64,000 bases of DNA from Tropicimonas isoalkanivorans (GCF_900112335.1 NZ_FOLG01000002.1:109163-173162); one strand, 5' to 3'. Counted from the stretch's first letter, positions 26,412 to 35,914 are shown. The notes: generated by a model from the sequence alone, not told the origin. Translations and numbers: made by a program.

Positions 26412-26645
26412 ATGACCGAGCAGTCCGACCGCAAGCTGATCGCGACAGGGATCGTCGGCACCGTCATCGCGGCGCTCTGCTGCTTCACTCCGGTGCTGGT
26501 GGTGCTTCTGGGTGCCGTGGGCCTGTCGGCCTGGCTGGGTTGGCTCGACTACGTTCTGCTGCCCGCGCTCGCCTTTTTCGTCGCGCTGACCGTGTACGCG
26601 GTCTGGAGACGGCAGCGGCGCCAGACCACTCGAACGGATGGATGA
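26412..26645 (+). CDS. merF: MerF mercury transporter
   Basis: 77 residues from the ATG at 26412, right after merP. Two transmembrane segments, the first with the vicinal CCFTP motif of MerF. It overlaps merA by 8 bases. It provides a second route for Hg(II) into the cytoplasm. Confidence 0.88.
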   Translation: MTEQSDRKLIATGIVGTVIAALCCFTPVLVVLLGAVGLSAWLGWLDYVLLPALAFFVALTVYAVWRRQRRQTTRTDG

Positions 26646-28074
26646 CTTGATGAAAGACGATTGCTGCGCGCCCAAGGGCGATTTCGACCTTGCCGTGATC
26701 GGCGCCGGATCGGCCGGGTTCTCGGCCGCGATCACCGCCGCCGAGGGAGGCAAGCGCGTCGCGCTGATCGGCCATGGCACCATCGGCGGGACCTGCGTGA
26801 ACGTGGGCTGTGTGCCCTCCAAGACGATGATCCGGGCCGCGGAAGCCCTGCACGGTGCGCAGACAGCACATCGGTTCCCGGGCCTGAACAGCGAGGCGCA
26901 GGTCGCCGACTGGTCGGCGCTGATTGCGGCCAAGGACGATCTTGTCGCGACACTGCGCCAGAAGAAGTACGCCGATCTGCTGCCGGGCTACGGCGGTGTG
27001 ACCTATCTCGACGAGGGTCCGGCGCGTCTCGTCCTCGGCGGGGTCGAGGTCGGCGGGCGCAGGATCACGGCTCCCAAGGTGATCGTCGCGACCGGTGGCC
27101 GACCCGCCGTGCCCGACATCCCTGGGATCCAGGACGCACCAACGCTCGACAGCACGTCGCTGCTGGAGCTGGACCGGTTGCCCGAAAGCCTGATCTTCCT
27201 CGGCGGCGGCTACATCGGCGTGGAGCTGGCGCAGATGATGGCGCGGATGGGCACCCGCGTCACCATTGTCTGCCGCTCGCGCCTGCTGCCGCGCACAGAG
27301 CCGGAGGTGTCCCGGGCGCTGACGGAGACGCTGCGCGCCGAGGGCGTCGCGGTTGTCGATGGCGCGACCTACGACGCCGCACGGCGCGACGGGGCCCGTG
27401 CGGTCCTGACGGTGACGGTGGACGGCGCAGACCGCGATCTGACGGCCGACCGCCTCGTCCTGACGACGGGACGCGCAGCCAACACCGAGGGGCTGGGCCT
27501 CGCGGAGATGGGCGTCGAGACCGACGCGCGTGGCGCGATCCGGGTGGGCGACGACATGCAGACCACGAAGGCCGGCATCTTCGCGGCGGGCGATGTGACC
27601 GACCGCGACCAGTTCGTCTACATGGCCGCCTATGGCGCCAAGCTCGCGTCCCGCAACGCCGTTCTGGGCGGGGCGGAGCGCTACGACAACGCCGCGATGC
27701 CGTGGGTGGTGTTCACCGATCCGCAGGTCGCCGGCGTCGGGCTGACCGAGGCGCAGGCGCGCGCCGCGGGTCATGACGTCAAGACCAGTGTGCTGACGCT
27801 CGACAACGTGCCCCGCGCGCTCGCCGCCCGCGACACGCGCGGCCTGATCAAGCTCGTCGCGGACCGGGCGACCGACCGCCTCCTGGGCGGCGTGATCATG
27901 GCGCCGGAGGGAGCCGACAGTGTCCAGACGCTCGCCATGGCGCTCAAGTTCGGCATGACGACAAAGGCGCTCGGCGAGACGATCTTCCCCTATCTGACCA
28001 CGGTAGAGGGGCTGAAGCTCGCCGCGCAGACCTTCGACAAGGATGTCGCGAAGCTGTCGTGCTGCGCGGGGTAA
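26638..28074 (+). CDS. merA: MerA mercuric reductase
   Basis: 478 residues. FAD-binding GAGSAGFSAA near the N-terminus, redox-active Cys53/Cys58 in GTCVNVGCVPSK, NADPH-binding GGGYIGVE, and the C-terminal vicinal Cys475-Cys476 (LSCCAG) that passes Hg(II) to the active site. It has no N-terminal HMA (NmerA) domain, as in many alphaproteobacterial enzymes. It reduces Hg(II) to volatile Hg(0) in the cytoplasm. Last gene of the operon, ending 50 bases before the convergent phage gene; a short palindrome CGCATCGATGCG lies between. Confidence 0.95.
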   Translation: MDDLMKDDCCAPKGDFDLAVIGAGSAGFSAAITAAEGGKRVALIGHGTIGGTCVNVGCVPSKTMIRAAEALHGAQTAHRFPGLNSEAQVADWSALIAAKDDLVATLRQKKYADLLPGYGGVTYLDEGPARLVLGGVEVGGRRITAPKVIVATGGRPAVPDIPGIQDAPTLDSTSLLELDRLPESLIFLGGGYIGVELAQMMARMGTRVTIVCRSRLLPRTEPEVSRALTETLRAEGVAVVDGATYDAARRDGARAVLTVTVDGADRDLTADRLVLTTGRAANTEGLGLAEMGVETDARGAIRVGDDMQTTKAGIFAAGDVTDRDQFVYMAAYGAKLASRNAVLGGAERYDNAAMPWVVFTDPQVAGVGLTEAQARAAGHDVKTSVLTLDNVPRALAARDTRGLIKLVADRATDRLLGGVIMAPEGADSVQTLAMALKFGMTTKALGETIFPYLTTVEGLKLAAQTFDKDVAKLSCCAG

Positions 28075-28124
28075 CCCGAGCCGTCGGTTTCGTGGCTGCC
28101 GAGCAAGATTGCGCATCGATGCGA

Positions 28125-28754
28125 TCACAACCTACCCCCCACCCAGTTCGCCACGATCAGCCCCGGCACGCTGTCCAACGCCCGGTCTGCATCCCGCGCC
28201 AGATCCAGCCGCTTCGGCAGCTTGACCTGCGGCACCAGCAGGAAGATCGGCGCAGTGACCTTTCCGCGCCCGGTCTTCGACCGCGACACCACCGCCTGGC
28301 CTTTCGTGTTCAGCCGCCCCTCGGCGACCAGCAGGCTGGGGCCCGTCCGGCGATAGACGAAACGCAGGCGGAGGCCGCGTCGCCGCTCCCATTCACCGGG
28401 GGTGATCCGGCCGCCGCGCAGGGATTTGCCCGCCGCGGGCAGCGGGATCGCCAGCCAGAACCCGTTCTTCGATCGGATCAGCGGCCCGGTGTCATGCGCA
28501 CCGACGATTACCGGCGCCTTCGACCAGACCAGCGCCGCAGCCTCAAGGCTCTCGCCCGACCTCGGGAAGTTCTGGCTCCGGATCGAGTTGGCGAGCCGTG
28601 TACCAAGCCCCGCGCCGGTGATCTGCAACCGCCACGCCGTCTTCAGCCCAGTCCCGGCCTCGCGAATGGCGGCGGTGACGGCCCGTTCACCCGCCGCGAC
28701 CTCGGCCGCCATCATCGCGACGATGTCGGGATCGATGTCGAGCTTCAGTTTCAC
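28125..28754 (-). CDS. DUF6441 family phage neck/tail completion protein
   Basis: 209 residues (MKLKLDIDPDIVAMMAAEV at the N-terminus; LIRSKNGFWLAIPLPAAGK centrally). It matches the DUF6441 family found between head-tail joining and tail terminator genes, the position of HK97 gp10-type proteins. It overlaps the joining gene by 4 bases. In a normal phage the tail terminator gene would follow directly; here 2.9 kb of mer genes intervene. Confidence 0.75.
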   Translation of the reverse strand: MKLKLDIDPDIVAMMAAEVAAGERAVTAAIREAGTGLKTAWRLQITGAGLGTRLANSIRSQNFPRSGESLEAAALVWSKAPVIVGAHDTGPLIRSKNGFWLAIPLPAAGKSLRGGRITPGEWERRRGLRLRFVYRRTGPSLLVAEGRLNTKGQAVVSRSKTGRGKVTAPIFLLVPQVKLPKRLDLARDADRALDSVPGLIVANWVGGRL

Positions 28755-29062
28755 GCGGGCCTCAGGTCGACGGTCCAGACCAGCCGCTCGCGGTCGCGGA
28801 CCGGCTCGCCCTGTATGAGGAAGGCGTCGCCGTCGATCTCGATGCGGTCGCCGGGACGCGGGTTCGCCACCTCGGCCACGCGCAGGTCGATCCGGGTGGT
28901 TTCGGACCAGAGCCGCGCGTCGCCGAAGTCGGTGACCGCGTCGGCGCGACGGGCGACGGCACGCACCAGCACGGGTGTACCGCCGTCGGCGATGTAGACC
29001 GCGTCCCGGCCGATGTTCGGATCGGCGAAGAGCGCGCCGATGGCGGCGGCGAAGGCCGACAT
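28751..29062 (-). CDS. Head-tail joining protein
   Basis: 103 residues (MSAFAAAIGALFADPNIG; GDRIEIDGDAFLIQGEPVRD). The small beta-barrel pattern and position after the decoration gene fit gpFII-like head-tail joining proteins. The start overlaps the decoration gene stop. Confidence 0.75.
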   Translation of the reverse strand: MSAFAAAIGALFADPNIGRDAVYIADGGTPVLVRAVARRADAVTDFGDARLWSETTRIDLRVAEVANPRPGDRIEIDGDAFLIQGEPVRDRERLVWTVDLRPA

Positions 29063-29397
29063 CAGAACGTCGCGTTCAGGCGCACCCGGCCGATGGTGTC
29101 GCCGGCGCCGCTCGCCACCGCCTCGACGGCCGCGCCGATGAGGGTGTTGTCGGTCGCGACGGTCGTGGTGCGCTTGTTGGTGTCGTCCCAATAGACCTTG
29201 GCGCCAACCGTCCACGCCTGGGAGCCGACCTTGGTGATGTCGAACACGCCGACGAGCGCGGTCTCGACGGGCTCGCCAATGGCGGCGGCACCCGCGGCGA
29301 TGCCGAAGATGGAGCCGACGAGCAGGCCATCGCCGGAGGCGACGGCATAGGGCGCGGTCAGGGTGATGGTGTTGCCGGGCTGGACGTAGGTTTTCAT
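29062..29397 (-). CDS. DUF2190 family capsid decoration protein
   Basis: 111 residues (TYVQPGNTITLTAPYAVASG), the DUF2190 signature. These proteins cap or cement the capsid surface and are usually encoded right after the major capsid gene. Separated from it here by 75 bases with a hairpin. Confidence 0.85.
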   Translation of the reverse strand: MKTYVQPGNTITLTAPYAVASGDGLLVGSIFGIAAGAAAIGEPVETALVGVFDITKVGSQAWTVGAKVYWDDTNKRTTTVATDNTLIGAAVEAVASGAGDTIGRVRLNATF

Positions 29398-29423
29398 GAT
29401 GGGGATCCTCGTGGAAAGACGAA

Positions 29424-29445
29424 GGGCGGCCCGTCAGGACCGCCC
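29424..29445 (-). terminator. Hairpin after the capsid gene, possible partial terminator
   Basis: Minus-strand GGGCGG and CCGCCC arms close a stem after the capsid stop, followed by TTCGTCTTT. The T tract is weak, so it may attenuate rather than stop transcription and leave capsid mRNA most abundant. Confidence 0.45.
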
Positions 29446-29471
29446 GTGTGTCAGGGTTCAGGAAGCGCGCC

Positions 29472-31547
29472 TTACGCGCCCGGGTTCTTGTAGAGGCCGC
29501 GCCAGTCGATGGCCTTGGCTCCGAAGTCGAGGCGGCACTTGATCTCGACCCCGTCGACGTCGAAGCCGTTGCGCGTCTCGATATAGGCGCCCTGCTGGCC
29601 CTCGAGATAGGCGTACTCGATGGTGTCGATCTGGTTCGGGCTGGCCGCCAGATACCAGGCGGTCTCGCTGGCGGCGTCGAGCCGGGGCTCGCTGATCGGC
29701 GCCAGCGTCCTGATCGACTGCGGCACCACGCTGGACGTCGCGGCGGGCACGAGGTTCTGGGCCACCAGCTGTTCGGCTTTCAGTTCCAGTGAGGCCGGCA
29801 CGATCAGGAAGGCAGGCCGGACGTTCAGCACCGTCTTCTTGTCGAGGCCGGTCTGCTTGGCCATCGCCGCGCGCGCCGCTCCGACGCTGCTGACATCGAG
29901 CGCCGCGCCGGTGCCTGCCAGGTTCTTGTGGGTGGTGTGGAAGAGCGCATTGCCGTCGGCCATCGCCGGGTTGGCGGTGATGATGCCCCAGACCACGTCC
30001 GACTCCAGCTGGGCGATGGAGTTGCCGTACATCGCCGGGATCCGGGTGAAGGCGTCGAGATCGTCGTTGATCAGCGTCTGGCGGGTGATCGCGACCACCC
30101 GGCCATAGGTCTTGACCTTGTAGCTCTCCTTGCTCTCGCCGAGCGTGCCGCGCTTGAACTCGCCGCTCTCGCCCACCTCGAGCAGCTGCGGCGCTTCGCC
30201 GAGCTGGACGCGGTGCATCGCCTTGAAGTCGGTGGCCAGCACCTGGCGGCAGAACAGCATGAAGGTGCGGGGATAGGCCTCGTAGGCCTGCCGCAGGGTC
30301 TTGTTGGTGACCACCGACAGGATCTCGGGGAAGTCCGAGGTCGAGTGCAGCGCGCGCGTTGCCACCTCGTCACGCGACAGGCCGCGCGTGTTCACGCCCG
30401 CATTTCCGAGGCTTTCGCGGGCCAGTTCCATGAGCGTCATGCCACGATACTGGCGGGCGGCATCTTCCAGAGTGAAGAGCGTCGGGCTGTAGCGGTGCAG
30501 CAGCGCATTCGCCACAGCATCGCGGCGGGTGATGTGTTCGTCCCGGCCGCCGAGCGGGACGGACACCTGGCTGAAGGTTCGGGTCTCGTCCGACTTCGCG
30601 GCGACCTGATCGAGGATCAGTCGGCGGGACTCGTCGACGCTGACACCGCGCTTGACCAGGTCCTCGGCGAAGCCGCGCTCGAGGTTCAGGCGCCCCGCCA
30701 GATCGTAGATGGTGGAGACGCGGTCGCGTTCACCCTCGCGGGCGCGGGTGGCGACCGTCTCGGTGTCGGGCGCAGCGGGAGCATTGGCCTTCGGCTGCGT
30801 GCGGGTTTCGCTGGTGCGAAACTGCGGTTCAGCGTCGCCACGCTGCGGCTCGGTCGTGGTGGCCTTCGGCTCGGTCATGGGGGTGTCCTCGGTTTCGACC
30901 GGCGCGGTCGGCTGGGTGTTGGCGGGGGTTGCGGCGTCGCTCGCCGGGGTCTGGGTCTGGTCCGTCATCGGGGATGCTCCTTGCGGTGTGGGGGCGTCCC
31001 GGCGGTGGAGGACGCAGTCGTGAAGGGGATGCTGGGCGCGGAAGCCCGCAGCGGGGTCGGCGCCGACCGCGACGGCGGAGACCTCGAACGGCGTCCAGTC
31101 CACCGCCCGCCAGAGTTCGCGCGCGGCCTCGAGCTTCGAGACCTCGAAGCGGTGGACCTGGTAGCCGATCGAGACCGCGCGGATGTGCCCGGCCTGGATG
31201 TCGCGCCAGATCGGCTCGACATCGGCGCGCTCGCTGATCCGCACCAAGGCGATGCCGCGTCCGTTCTCGATCCGCGCCGAACCCGGCACGACCGAGCCGA
31301 TGACGGCGTCAAGCGTGTCGATCTCGTGCACCTTCAGGAACGGCGCGCCCGCGTTCAGCCGGTCGAGCCGGACATGGGCCGGGTCGAGGCTGAGTTCCTC
31401 GTCATAGGGCTCGCCGAAGAAGGTCGCGCGGCGGACGCGGGCGCCCGCCGACCAGACCACCTCGACGGTGCGGCTGTCGGCGTCGGCCGTGTTCGGCGCA
31501 AGCTCCGCCGACCGGCGCATGGCCGGCAGTTCGATCATCGTGTCCAT
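29472..31547 (-). CDS. Prohead protease-major capsid protein fusion
   Basis: 691 residues from the ATG at 31547. The N-terminal ~170 residues read as an HK97-type prohead protease (FLKVHEIDTLDAVIGSV with the His, and AVSIGYQ with the Ser). A low-complexity Thr/Pro/Glu linker (about 190-270) follows, then a scaffold-like helical part and an HK97-fold capsid domain (LFCRQVLATDFKAMHRV; LYKNPGA at the end). Fusions of this type are known in alphaproteobacterial phages. Presumably the protease cleaves itself off during head maturation. Confidence 0.85.
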   Translation of the reverse strand: MDTMIELPAMRRSAELAPNTADADSRTVEVVWSAGARVRRATFFGEPYDEELSLDPAHVRLDRLNAGAPFLKVHEIDTLDAVIGSVVPGSARIENGRGIALVRISERADVEPIWRDIQAGHIRAVSIGYQVHRFEVSKLEAARELWRAVDWTPFEVSAVAVGADPAAGFRAQHPLHDCVLHRRDAPTPQGASPMTDQTQTPASDAATPANTQPTAPVETEDTPMTEPKATTTEPQRGDAEPQFRTSETRTQPKANAPAAPDTETVATRAREGERDRVSTIYDLAGRLNLERGFAEDLVKRGVSVDESRRLILDQVAAKSDETRTFSQVSVPLGGRDEHITRRDAVANALLHRYSPTLFTLEDAARQYRGMTLMELARESLGNAGVNTRGLSRDEVATRALHSTSDFPEILSVVTNKTLRQAYEAYPRTFMLFCRQVLATDFKAMHRVQLGEAPQLLEVGESGEFKRGTLGESKESYKVKTYGRVVAITRQTLINDDLDAFTRIPAMYGNSIAQLESDVVWGIITANPAMADGNALFHTTHKNLAGTGAALDVSSVGAARAAMAKQTGLDKKTVLNVRPAFLIVPASLELKAEQLVAQNLVPAATSSVVPQSIRTLAPISEPRLDAASETAWYLAASPNQIDTIEYAYLEGQQGAYIETRNGFDVDGVEIKCRLDFGAKAIDWRGLYKNPGA

Positions 31548-31552
31548 GAAGG

Positions 31553-33106
31553 TCAGTCCTGTTGGTCGGCCTGCGCCGGTTCGGTTTCCGCGTCGGCGGA
31601 GGGGTCGTCGGCCGGATCGTCGGCATCCGGATCGGTGGCCGGATCGCTGGTCTGCGCGCTGCCGGTCTTGGTGACGCGGCGTGGGTCGCTGTCGAGCACC
31701 AGCCCCAGCGCGTCGAGCTTGGCGTTGGTCGCGGCGATCTCCGCCAGCACCGCGTCGGGATTTCGGCCCTGTCTCGCGATCACCTCGGCCAGCGTCATGG
31801 TGCCGGAGCGGATCGACAGCAGGTTCGCCATCGCATCCTTCTGCGGATCGACCGCCTCGAATTTCGGCGGCGACCATTCGACCGGCACGATGGGCGACGG
31901 GATCTGTCCCGCCGCCCACGCGGCCTCGGTGAACCAGCGCCAGACCGGCGCGCAGAACATCGGGATGAACAGCTGCCACTGCACGGCGTCGATCTGGCGG
32001 CGGAACTCCACGAGCCCCGCCCGGATCGAGGAATAGTTCACCTGGCTGAGATCGCCGGTCAGCAGCTCGTAGGGCACCCGGAACCCGGCCGAGATCGTGT
32101 GCAGGCTCGCGCGCTTGTATTCGCCATAGCCGCCTGTGGCGGAGGGCTGGTTGAACCGGATGTCCTTGCCGCCGCGGGCATAGGCGATCAGCCCCGGCTC
32201 GAACTGTTCCACCCGGTTGCCGTCGGCATCGACCACGGAGGGCGCGATGCCCTGTTGCGCCTCGTCGTCGCCGAAGACGATGGCGGTGACGCAGGCCTCG
32301 GTCTTCTTGCGAACCAGTTCGGCCACTTCATAGTCGTCGAGATCACGCAACGACCGGATCACCGGCGCGCCCCAGGGGACGCCGCGCGCTTGCGTGCGCT
32401 GCTTCTCGTAGACATGGGCGATCTCGGTCGCGGGGACCGGGCGGCTCTGCAACCCGTTCTGCAAGGCCCCGTAGGCGTCGCCCGGATGCTCGGCATGCAG
32501 CCAGTAAGCCCGGCGCTTCCCGACCGGGTCGAACTCGATCCCCTGCACGAGGCGCCCTGCGCCGAGGGCTCCGGACTTGGTGGCGTCGAGGAAGTCGGCT
32601 TCCAGCACCTGCAATTGCAGCGGCACCGGCAGGCCGTCGCTCGCGCGCCGCAGGCGGCGGCGCACCAGAACCTCGCCCGCCTCGACCATCTCCCGGCAGA
32701 TCAGCGTCTGCAGGCCATAGAAGTCAAGCTGGCCATCGGCGTCGCAGTCCGCCGTCCAGCGTTCGAAGAGCGCATCGACCTTCCGGTCCAGCTTGTCGTC
32801 GCCGCTAGCGGCGCGGGGCATGATGCCCGCGCCGATGATGTTGTTGACCAGCACCGCCACGGCCTTGGCCGCATGCGGGTTGTTGCGCACCAGATCGCGC
32901 ATGCGGTCGCGCAGCAGCGCCCCGGCGACGCCGATTTCGGTGTCGGCCGAGGATCCCGGCGCGCGCCAGCCGTCCGTCCGTCGCCCGCGCGCCGCGCCGT
33001 CATAGCCACGCGTCAGCGTCTCGAATGCCTGACGCGCCATCACGCGCCGAGCCGCCATGCGCGGCGCCACCGTGGCGATGGCGTGGTCGAACCAGGTCGC
33101 CGACAT
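31553..33106 (-). CDS. Phage portal protein, lambda family
   Basis: 517 residues with lambda B-type portal signatures (LVRNNPHAAKAVAVLVNNIIG; SSIRAGLVEFRR; LFIPMFCAPVW). It forms the dodecameric DNA entry ring at the capsid vertex. The acidic, Asp/Ala/Pro-rich C-terminal tail is variable in the family. It overlaps the gpW-like gene by 1 base and ends 5 bases before the capsid fusion gene. Confidence 0.92.
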   Translation of the reverse strand: MSATWFDHAIATVAPRMAARRVMARQAFETLTRGYDGAARGRRTDGWRAPGSSADTEIGVAGALLRDRMRDLVRNNPHAAKAVAVLVNNIIGAGIMPRAASGDDKLDRKVDALFERWTADCDADGQLDFYGLQTLICREMVEAGEVLVRRRLRRASDGLPVPLQLQVLEADFLDATKSGALGAGRLVQGIEFDPVGKRRAYWLHAEHPGDAYGALQNGLQSRPVPATEIAHVYEKQRTQARGVPWGAPVIRSLRDLDDYEVAELVRKKTEACVTAIVFGDDEAQQGIAPSVVDADGNRVEQFEPGLIAYARGGKDIRFNQPSATGGYGEYKRASLHTISAGFRVPYELLTGDLSQVNYSSIRAGLVEFRRQIDAVQWQLFIPMFCAPVWRWFTEAAWAAGQIPSPIVPVEWSPPKFEAVDPQKDAMANLLSIRSGTMTLAEVIARQGRNPDAVLAEIAATNAKLDALGLVLDSDPRRVTKTGSAQTSDPATDPDADDPADDPSADAETEPAQADQQD

Positions 33107-33315
33107 CAGCGATCCCCGCGCGAGAAGCCAGCGAGCCCCGCCACGGGCAGCGGGCGGCTGAAGCCCGCGATGGCGCGCTCGATGGTCCGGATGCGGGCGA
33201 GCAGATCCTCGGCCGAGCCGTAATCCACCGACTTGCCGTCATAGCTGACGCGCGTCGTGCCGCTGGCATAGGCCCGGCGCAGCGCCGAAAGCTCGGTTTC
33301 CGTCCAGTCGATCAT
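33106..33315 (-). CDS. gpW-like head-tail connector
   Basis: 69 residues (IDWTETELSALRRAYASGTT; SAEDLLARIRTIERAI), matching gpW-type head completion proteins. The ATG at 33315 lies two bases after the terminase stop. It sits between terminase and portal exactly as gpW does in lambda. Confidence 0.8.
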   Translation of the reverse strand: MIDWTETELSALRRAYASGTTRVSYDGKSVDYGSAEDLLARIRTIERAIAGFSRPLPVAGLAGFSRGDR

Positions 33316-33317
33316 GT

Positions 33318-35321
33318 TCAGAACCATCCCTCCCGCCGCCCGAGCCAGTCGGAGCGGCGCTTGCCCTGCGGGGCCTGTCCCGGCCGGTTGATCTGCCCGG
33401 CGGGATCGGTGTCGGTGGGGGCGGCCCCGAGCTGATCCTCGAGGTCGCGCCATTTCTCGTCGGGCCAGCGGTCCGCGCCCGCGATCCAGGCGGCTGCGCG
33501 GGCGTAGACCCGGCAATCCAGCGCCTCGTTGCGCTCGCGCAGCTTCTGCCATTCCAGCCGGGCGAAGCCGCGCTTGGTGCGCACCGTCACCAGCTGCTCG
33601 GCCACGAACTGCTTCAGCCATTCGTTCTCGACCCAGTGCGGCAGGTGCACCGAGCCGGGCGGGAACGCCGCCCCGTCGGCCATCTCCTCCTCGGTCGGGC
33701 GTGCCAGCCGCAGGAAGCGGTAGGTTTCGGCCTTGAAGGTCGAGACCGCCACGGTCCAGAGCCGCGCCCCGCGCCGCAGGCGTTTGCCGCCCTCGGTCGC
33801 GTCGACAAAGGTCGGCCCCGACACCGGGCTCGAGCGGTTGAACCCCTCGACGCCCTTGACCGGCGACACCTGCGCGAAGCCTTGCGCCCGCGACCAGGAA
33901 TAGACCGCCGGGGCCTCGTAGCCGGTGTCGATGGCGAGCCGCGCGATCCTGAGATGCGCGCGGCGTTCATGCGGCCAGGACCTGTCCAGCAGCGCGGTCA
34001 GCTCCGACCAGGCGTCGTGCCGGTCGGGCCCGCCCTCGATGACGACGTGATCGACGAGCCAGCTTTCCAAGCCGCGACCCCAGGCCCAGACATCGACCTC
34101 GATCCGGTCCTTCTGCACGTCGGCTCCGGCTGTCAGGAACAACCCGCCTGCTGGCACCGTGCCGGATTTCCAGCGTTCGCGCCGGTCGTAGAGCCGCTGC
34201 CAGTCGGGCGCTTCCCCGGTCTCGACCCATGTCTCGCCGAGGATCGTGTTGCGGAACGCCTTGATCGCCTCGTCCGACCCTTGGGCTGCTTCCCATGACC
34301 GCACGATCCGCTCCCAGCTCAGCCAGCCGATCGGCGAATAGAGCGCCGAAAGGTGATACCCGACCGTGGTCGGATCGGCGGCCGTGGCGGTCGCCCGCCA
34401 TTCGCCGCCCTCCAGCATCGCCGTCTTGTGGTGTTCCGCGATTGCCGCGTCGCAGCCCTCGCAGTGATACTCGGCCGTCTCCGGGCGGCCCTTTTGCCAG
34501 CGCAGCCGGTCGAACTTCAGCCATTGTGCGTGGCCGCATTGTGGGCACGGCACGAAGAACCGACGCTGGTCGCTGGCCTCGTACTCGCGCTCGATGCGCG
34601 ACAGCCCCCGGATCGTGGGCGTCGAGACCAGCAGCACCTTGCGCCGGTGGGCGAAGGTCAGGGAGCGCGCCTCGGCGAGCGTGACCGGATCGCCTTCCTC
34701 GTCGGCCGAGGCGGGATAGGCGTCGACCTCGTCGAGGAAGATGTAGCGCGCCGGGGTGGACCGAAGCCCGACCGCCGAGTTCGCGCCCGTCATGATCAGG
34801 ATGCCGCCCGCGAACTCCTTCGAGAGCATCGTGTTGCCCGCATCGCGGGATCGCGCGGGCTTCACCCGCTCCCGCAGCTCTGGGCTTTCATCGATCAGCG
34901 GGTCGATGCGCTGGCGCGAGTTGCGCTTGGCCAGTTCCACGGTCGGCTGGACCGCCAGCATCGGACCCGGCGCCTGGTGGATCGCGAACCCGATCCAGTT
35001 GTTGCCCGCCTCGGTCGCGCCGACCTGCGCCGCCTTCATGAACACGATCCGCTGCGTGGGATCCCCCGGCGACAGCCGGTCCATGATCTCGCGCATGTAG
35101 GGCGTGCGCACGGTGCGATACCGCCCCGGTTCGGCTGAAGCCCGCCCCGAGAGCATCCGGTGCCGGTCCGCCCATTCCGAAACGGTCAGGTCCGGGTCGG
35201 GCCGCAACCCGTTGCCCCAGGCGCGGAGGATCTCGCCCGCGCCGTCGAAGTCGATCAGGCCATCATCGTCACCGGAAGTCGGGCCGGACCTCGGCGAGTT
35301 CGTCGAGGTGGGCGCGTACAT
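33318..35321 (-). CDS. Phage terminase large subunit, GpA family
   Basis: 667 residues. ATPase motifs: KAAQVGATE as the deviant P-loop and FLDEVDAYP as Walker B. A zinc-binding CPQCGH/CEGC region is present, and the C-terminal nuclease part contains TAGADVQKDRIEVDVWAWG. GpA-type enzymes cut at cos-like sites and drive packaging. Its start lies inside the end of the small-subunit gene (53-base overlap). Confidence 0.92.
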   Translation of the reverse strand: MYAPTSTNSPRSGPTSGDDDGLIDFDGAGEILRAWGNGLRPDPDLTVSEWADRHRMLSGRASAEPGRYRTVRTPYMREIMDRLSPGDPTQRIVFMKAAQVGATEAGNNWIGFAIHQAPGPMLAVQPTVELAKRNSRQRIDPLIDESPELRERVKPARSRDAGNTMLSKEFAGGILIMTGANSAVGLRSTPARYIFLDEVDAYPASADEEGDPVTLAEARSLTFAHRRKVLLVSTPTIRGLSRIEREYEASDQRRFFVPCPQCGHAQWLKFDRLRWQKGRPETAEYHCEGCDAAIAEHHKTAMLEGGEWRATATAADPTTVGYHLSALYSPIGWLSWERIVRSWEAAQGSDEAIKAFRNTILGETWVETGEAPDWQRLYDRRERWKSGTVPAGGLFLTAGADVQKDRIEVDVWAWGRGLESWLVDHVVIEGGPDRHDAWSELTALLDRSWPHERRAHLRIARLAIDTGYEAPAVYSWSRAQGFAQVSPVKGVEGFNRSSPVSGPTFVDATEGGKRLRRGARLWTVAVSTFKAETYRFLRLARPTEEEMADGAAFPPGSVHLPHWVENEWLKQFVAEQLVTVRTKRGFARLEWQKLRERNEALDCRVYARAAAWIAGADRWPDEKWRDLEDQLGAAPTDTDPAGQINRPGQAPQGKRRSDWLGRREGWF

Positions 35322-35865
35322 GTTTCTCCAGGACCTTCTGCATCGCGGCTGGCTCCACGGTGATCTGCTGGCCGGTCACGTCGGCGCACGAGGCTGACAG
35401 TTCGGCCGCCATCAGCGCCGCCGCGCGTGCAGGCCAGTTCACCCACGCGTCCCGTTCCTCCCGCGCCAGCCGGAACACCAGCGCCAGCGCGCGGGCCCGC
35501 TCGATCAACTCCCCCTTCAGCTTCTGGAGCCGGATGCGCCGCTCCTGCGCTTTCAGCACCTCGTTCGCGGTCTTCGCCTGCAGGAAGGTCGTGCCGCCGC
35601 CGACGGCCGGGACTGCCAGCCCCTGTTCACGCAGCGTGTCGCCAACAGCGGCCACGGCCGCCTCGGGGACGGGCTTCAGCTTCGGCGTGGGCGGCTTGCG
35701 GGTCTTGGACGGGTCGGTCGTCTCGGCACGTCTGGCGTCGCTGGCGGCCGCGTTGATGCTGCCGTCGGGATAGAGGACCAGCCGCTCGGCGGCCTTGGCC
35801 TTCTGGATCGCGCCCCGCGACAGCCCGACATGCGCGGCGTACTGGCGCTCGCTCATGCCCTGCAT
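35269..35865 (-). CDS. Terminase small subunit-like DNA-binding protein
   Basis: 198 residues. N-terminal helix-turn-helix (MSERQYAAHVGLSRGAIQKA) like Nu1, then a long helical region. Homologues before GpA-type terminases in Rhodobacterales prophages are often annotated as elements of external origin. The expected role is recognising the packaging site. CGGAG precedes the ATG at 35865. Confidence 0.7.
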   Translation of the reverse strand: MQGMSERQYAAHVGLSRGAIQKAKAAERLVLYPDGSINAAASDARRAETTDPSKTRKPPTPKLKPVPEAAVAAVGDTLREQGLAVPAVGGGTTFLQAKTANEVLKAQERRIRLQKLKGELIERARALALVFRLAREERDAWVNWPARAAALMAAELSASCADVTGQQITVEPAAMQKVLEKHVRAHLDELAEVRPDFR

Positions 35866-35897
35866 CGACGGCTCCGATTATCTATCGAAATCATGTT

Positions 35898-35914
35898 CTT
35901 ATCGAGTTGATAAG
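35898..35914. promoter_or_regulatory. Dyad in the divergent late/early promoter region
   Basis: CTTATC-GAGTT-GATAAG lies between the minus-strand terminase operon and the plus-strand early genes and is a candidate operator for a phage regulator. No matching repressor could be identified. Confidence 0.35.
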
